64,000 nucleotides of DNA from NCBI GenBank assembly GCA_900660155.1, contig CABFPE010000356.1, positions 278,558-342,557 on the forward strand, given 5' to 3'. Position 1 is the first letter of the stretch. Every line of letters starts with the position of its first letter. Below the pieces are notes generated by a model that had not been told where the DNA came from, searched no databases, and worked only from the letters and a program-made list of their open reading frames with translations. The position numbers and the translations under genes are program-made. This stretch comes from Hofstenia miamia (taxonomy: Eukaryota; Xenacoelomorpha; Acoela; Hofsteniidae). Shown piece by piece: positions 59,152-64,000 of the stretch.

Positions 59152-62129
59152 GTAGATATACTCGTACAACTGCTTCTGTTTATATTAATATAGCAAAATT
59201 ACTAGAGGCTAACCGAGTCAAATTCTTTCAGGGTCGCATGGCCACAGAGCAAAATTTTGCAACCAAATTGCAAATTTGTTGTACATTACTATAATTTTAG
59301 CATTTTAGCTGCTGCTATATTATCATAATTGCTCACGAAGTGCAACGAGAACTAGCTTTACCTAAGACCCCAATCAGCATAAAGTAATTTTTTTATAATT
59401 TATTTTCGCTTTAATAAAGGTTATATTGTTTAATAATATCGCTAAAATAATGAAAAGGCAGTGCTTCGTGATAAATTCGATGCATTCCTGTACAGAATGC
59501 CAAAATCATCTGATATCATCAATTAAACAGTAAACCTATATTAGGCTTAAATCCAACTCACTAAATTAAGCGTAACGAAGTAATTCACAAAACTTCTTAC
59601 ATCAATAATGGCACAAACTCAAAGTAACACAAACTTAACGCAGGAAAGTAGTCAACCAACCGCAATTCATATATGTGATGCAATACAATGAGAAAACTAT
59701 ATTGTAATCTTCCATGACAATTCCAGGACGAGACATTTCTTCATTTTAAGGATATATATATTACATATTTTTACCAATTGAGTATACCCATTTCTTGAAG
59801 TATTGATCTGTCCTGATCTAATTCAGGTTAGTTAAGCTTAATCTGATTTAACCTGTGTTTGATCTGAATTTGTCAGTCAATATTTTGAACGGTAGTTAAC
59901 CTGACCTGTCAACCCATCCTTACTGAATATACATACAAAATTGTGAACATTTAAGGAGGCGAATCAAACTGTTTCGGACGTCACATAAAGATATAAATTC
60001 TATAAGAAATTTTAAACAACCCTAATTTACAGGATACTTATGCGTCATAAATCGATAACATTTATTTGTAGATGGAAAGAAAATATATATTTGTTCCAAG
60101 TGCAATATTTACAATTTATTCACAATTGAAGTTATTAATAAATCAATACAGGCTACATTAACGACTTCTTCATTATTCTCAAATGTGAAATTGCAACGGC
60201 TATTCGATAATCTATTCAAGAACTGACTATAGAAATGGTAAATTCCCCCATTACCACTGCATATCCACGGCCATCTTTAATACATTAAAGACGGCTATGT
60301 GCAAACCTAATTTCAAATATTGTACTAATATATTAGCGACCTCATGGCATCTTCTGTTTAAGAGCAATGCAAGATTCGACAGCTATGGTAAACAACAGCA
60401 AAACAATAGATCATAGAAGCTGCAAAACCTACGTCCTGAAAAAAGAAACAATAAAAATAATTAACGCAACCGAGTAGAAAATATTTTGTGTATTAGAGTA
60501 TATCAATCCTAAACAGCGAATTACATTTTTTTAAAAATTTATTACTATGCTGTAAAAATTGCCTTCCTATGTGTTCGACCCAAACGGAAGGAAGTGTTGC
60601 CGAACTGCTTTTAAAGACTAAATTCCATGTATACTGAGATTATGATTTTTCCGCAAACTTCAAAATTTTTACAAAAAAATTTCCAAACGCGAATGCAGTA
60701 GTTTTGATTTTCTGAATAAAGCAAAATTAAGTCATAAAAGGATATTCAATTATAAGTTACTGAGAATTTGCAGAATGAATTAAACATTTCAATTAATGTA
60801 AATAGCCAAACACGTGCAGTATGTGTACAGATGTTTTAAACTTCGAGATAGCATCACATCTGGCAGCAAACTTTGCTAAAATATTTGCACATAACTAATG
60901 TCAGAAAGCAAACAGACACACAGTTGTGTAGCCGGAAACTGAAACATCCAAATTTGCTATTCAGTGATGGCCAAATCCTAGAGCATATTTATTCAAGAAC
61001 ATCACTTTGAAAACCTATGGGTGACTAAGTTAAATAATTCGCGCTATCAACAAGCATAATTTAAAAGTGTCAATTTGATTTTCAAAATATAAAACATATA
61101 CAAAGAGACGTTCGAAAACTCTTTCATCAAATCGCATTTCGAGAAAATCCATTCATTGGAATAATAAGCTGACCCTATTATTGAGGAAAACATCAATCTA
61201 AAATTATATCGCGTAGATCCATTTTGTAAACACTATAATAGAATACTATAATACATTCGATTTTTTCTTTCTACAAAACTATCATAACTTCACTTAATCA
61301 AAAATGTGAAAAGCGAGTTACTGAGTAATACAAAGAAGATGAATAAAATGAAAAGAAATCATATATAAATTTACTATTTGTTTTTGTTTATGAGCTAAGA
61401 TTTTTGAAATAATTACATAATTTTATTTCTATATGTCCCGCTCCTTTTGGTATTCAGCCTATGACCAAATAACAAATATGCATGCATAACATGTGTCTAT
61501 AAACGCTTAATGTTAAGACCATATTTGAGGGCTGACACCATACATTACGGAAGAAATTATGGCCAATTCTAATAAATTCATAGACTATTTCCAAAACATC
61601 AGAAAAATCAGCAATGGTTTTCAACATTTTAAAAAATTATTTAGAAAAAATTTTAATGACTACATATATATGTTGATGAAGTAGCTAGATTGAAAAAACA
61701 TCTAAAATTATAAAGAAATTCCCTAAAAGATATAAAAATTACGGAAGGTAAATTTTGGTGTTGAAAGTAACTACAAAATAGGAAACGGTTTTGACAAATG
61801 TAGCCATTATACAGTTTGAGAAAACACGTCTGATACGTTTTCAAAGGAAATGGTTTGACACTACTTGTTCAGAAAACCAAGAATTACCTCTGGAAGGCAA
61901 TCAACAGAATATCTCAAACTAAAATATATTCTGAACTGAAAACTAGACTGCAAAAACATTCAAAACGATAAAAAATTCAAACTATAGAAAATAAAGCTAC
62001 CAGAATGTAGTACATTAAAAAATTACATTACCGAAATTCAATGATTACTAAGGTCAAACATTTAAATATATCTTATTAAACTTAAATTTAATAAACCAAA
62101 TTATATGAAGTATACACACACACACAATA

Positions 62130-63484
62130 TAGTTCATCCCAAAAGCATTGAAAGTGTTGTAAATTTTAGTAACACTAATGTCATGATGTCTGAATCATCA
62201 GAAAATAAATTATTACGCCTCAGTATAATTGGAGGTTATAATTGCAATATAGGCTTGTGTAAATTATGAAGTTTAACTTGCTATATAATAGCAAAACGTA
62301 GTTCATAAGTATTGAAACACTACCTTTAATACTTCAGATACCTTGCACGCATTTTTTAAAAGTTTTAATTTCAAGAAGTTATTAATTATTCAGATATTTT
62401 GTTACACTGACATACCTTCTTATATCCCTTAATACATACTCCAGCTTACCATAGCCAAACATGCTGTGGTCAGAGAAATTTCAAGGCCTGTCAATTGTTC
62501 TCACCAGAATCATTCGCAGATTTAAAGAAACGGTGACGGCCACTGTTAAGCCAAAGATGGGTAGCCCAGCAAAGACGACACCAAAGTAACGGCGAGTACA
62601 TTAAAGGCTCACCAAAGCAAACCTAAGCTGATTGCTTCTCAATTTAGTGAGCTATGGAGTATTGAACGTAACGTGAGTATCGCGATTCTAAAGCGCATTT
62701 TGTCAATTGCCCGCCTTAAATTGAGCAAAGCAAGACGCCTTTAAAACGGCCCTGGAGAGGTTGCAACCACGACACGGGAGTAAAAAGTACAATGCTGTGC
62801 ACAATGTATTACCCTAATACTGAATTTTATAGCAAAATCAAAAATGGCTTGCGACATGATTGACAAGAATGATGTGAGGTGACTTGTGAAGGTTAACGCC
62901 TTCATCAATGTTTTTATATACTCTGAAATATTAAGAGAATATCCTTTGCCTCTCATTGAAGATGACGTTATTCTGAAAAAATATGGATCTAGCTGTCACA
63001 CAGCATGGCTTACAAAATAATTTTTGCATGAGTTGCATTATTGTTTGAGTGCACGGCGCGGAGTCCAGACCTTTTTGTAATTCCACCTTTTTCTAATAAT
63101 ATGGATGAACTGTGGAGGTATGCAGAAGAGGAGCTTCACATGATCTCTCATGAAGCAATAGCAACATTTTCATCTATCCCTCAACGTCTTGACGACGTCA
63201 TTAAAGCATGCGGTGGCTTTGGAAAATACTGAGTATAGATATTTATAATTAAGTACATTTCTTAATTGTATAATTCATTGCCTTGAGTTTGTTCAGATTT
63301 ATTTTTATTAGTTGTTTCAATACTTTTGAGCTAAGAAAATATTTTTATATACACATATTTTACAAAAAAGTAAAATCATGAATTCTTGGATATGCTTTGA
63401 GTGTGTTTACGATGATTTTTTATTCATTCATTTTGACATTTTTAGAGTAACCAGCATCGGTTTCAATACTTTTGAACGCCACTG
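62130..63484 (+). mobile_element. Tc1-like element with doubled (IR/DR) ends, decayed
   Basis: Four copies of a CAAAAGTATTGAAAC-like motif lie in IR/DR arrangement: left outer CCAAAAGCATTGAAAG (about 62138) and left inner TCATAAGTATTGAAAC (about 62303), right inner GTTTCAATACTTTTGAGC (about 63315) and right outer GTTTCAATACTTTTGAACGC (about 63461), ending CACTG before TA (63485-63486). TA also precedes the left end (62128-62129). The span of 1.36 kb is normal for Tc1. It lies in the fructose-bisphosphatase intron. Confidence 0.75.
62490..63232 (+). pseudogene. Tc1-like transposase pseudogene
   Basis: Pieces of a transposase remain in order: LTRIIRRFKETVTATVKPKM, GSPAKTTPK (HTH linker, GRPRxTT-like), a poor middle part, CSHTAWLTK (the PKHTA block), then DELWRYAEEELHM and SIPQRLDDVIKACGGFGKY, the typical Tc1 C-terminus. 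The last open part is 63041-63232. Many stops and shifts. It belongs to a different lineage from the element at 39654, judging by its tail. Confidence 0.75.
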
Positions 63485-63713
63485 TAGAGCCATTAATCCA
63501 TTTCCATATAAAGACAAGATGAACAACATAGAAAAAAGCAGTTTTATTCAATTTTGAATTGCTTTTTTAAAACACGGTATATATAAATAATTTATGTGAA
63601 GATTATTAACTTGCAAAAGTCTCAAGATAAATCAACAACAAACTCACTTCCAATTATCACATATATTGAGTTAAGTCAGGTTTGATATTAAAATATTGAT
63701 AAATTGTAGTTAC

Positions 63714-63830
63714 CTTTCCCTTGGGTGATTTCTTATTTGCAGGGTACATGAAAATACCACCATATTTAATTGTTCTGTGCATGTCAGCAACCATCGATCC
63801 AATATACCTAGCTCCATATGGCTCACCAGT
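63714..63830 (-). CDS. FBP: Fructose-1,6-bisphosphatase, next-to-last exon
   Basis: A 39-codon exon, phase 0 on both sides, after a TTTTAG acceptor: [20 protein letters not shown], then [19 protein letters not shown]. It contains the substrate-binding Arg243-Tyr244 (GARY), Met248 (GSM), Tyr264 (MYP) and Lys274 at the exon end (pig numbering). All key residues of this part are present, so the gene looks functional. The upstream two thirds of the protein, with the AMP site and most metal ligands, would lie beyond the right window edge. Confidence 0.95.
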
Positions 63831-63929
63831 CTAAAACTAAATTTTAAAACAATTTAATAATTACATAGTACCAGCAGATTGCAAATTATATATTGTACGA
63901 AAATATTTACGTGAAATTTACTCATTAAC

Positions 63930-63933
<4 letters not shown>

Positions 63934-64000
<67 letters not shown>
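63934..64000. repeat. (TC)n then (TA)n microsatellite
   Basis: About 17 TC units (63934-63968) pass directly into TA units up to the window end, inside the upstream intron of fructose-1,6-bisphosphatase. Confidence 0.95.

Larger units (their letters stand above)
54455..63713 (-). other. Intron of fructose-1,6-bisphosphatase (9.26 kb)
   Basis: Donor GTAACT at 63713 and acceptor TTTAG at 54455 (minus strand), phase 0. Its identified contents have their own entries. The remainder (54455-55830, 55910-56284, 56884-58544, 58837-62129 except the adapter-like site, 63485-63713) is AT-rich with no gene recognised. Frames at 55437-55676, 57775-58017 and 61653-61844 look random. Confidence 0.9.

Noticed and set aside
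1..64000. CRISPR arrays, operons, riboswitches and bacterial-type defence systems
   Set aside because: None seen; the sequence is eukaryotic and the regular repeats are microsatellites, transposons or assembly duplicates.

Overview
This is about 64 kb of AT-rich (roughly 70% A+T by eye) eukaryotic DNA from an invertebrate animal. Evidence for an animal: split genes with GT-AG introns up to about 9.3 kb, a sacsin-like gene, a fructose-1,6-bisphosphatase of animal type, a 7TM-receptor-like sequence, and a dense load of Tc1/mariner, hAT, Ty3-like and non-LTR elements. I cannot fix the phylum. Old transposons carry TGA stops where arginine is expected, and two copies of a repeat differ at CpG sites by CG to TG or CA changes. 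Both suggest CpG methylation in the germline. Short N runs, duplicated gap flanks and one Tn5 (Nextera-type) mosaic-end sequence point to a short-read draft assembly.

Layout. 1-7407: a decayed Ty3/gypsy-like LTR element (RNase H, integrase, then 3 kb of unidentified ORFs) flanked by diverged direct repeats that may be its LTRs. 7408-24662: no live gene; a cluster of diverged copies of an unclassified repeat of about 2 kb, a small hAT-type MITE, a Tc1-like transposase tail and a broken F-box/LRR gene (19970-21359, minus). 24663-25234: a hAT-like non-autonomous element. 25554-39173 (plus): the main gene, a giant sacsin-like protein with a short exon, a 4.2 kb intron and a single 9.2 kb exon. 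Its intron holds R4/Dong-like LINE fragments and a hAT MITE. 39654-40700: a dead Tc1-like element with both ends. 42143-45425: an R4/Dong-like non-LTR element (plus) and the end of another non-LTR element (minus) meeting tail to tail on one (TAA)n tract. 45426-49307: mostly featureless with a 284-base gap. 49308-50979 (minus): a decayed 7TM-receptor-like gene with one intron. 53055-53938: a deleted mariner with Stowaway-like ends and a plant-type N-terminal transposase. 54266-63830 (minus): the last two exons of fructose-1,6-bisphosphatase, split by a 9.26 kb intron that contains a tRNA-like sequence, a hAT MITE, a dispersed repeat pair, the adapter-like sequence and a Tc1 element with IR/DR ends.

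Only two genes look functional: the sacsin-like gene (a chaperone-type protein) and fructose-1,6-bisphosphatase (gluconeogenesis, incomplete at the window edge). They are unrelated neighbours, not a pathway. I found no convincing new gene system. The most unusual items are the plant-type mariner in an animal genome, the repeated insertion of R4/Dong-like elements into (TAA)n, and the unidentified post-integrase ORFs of the Ty3-like element.
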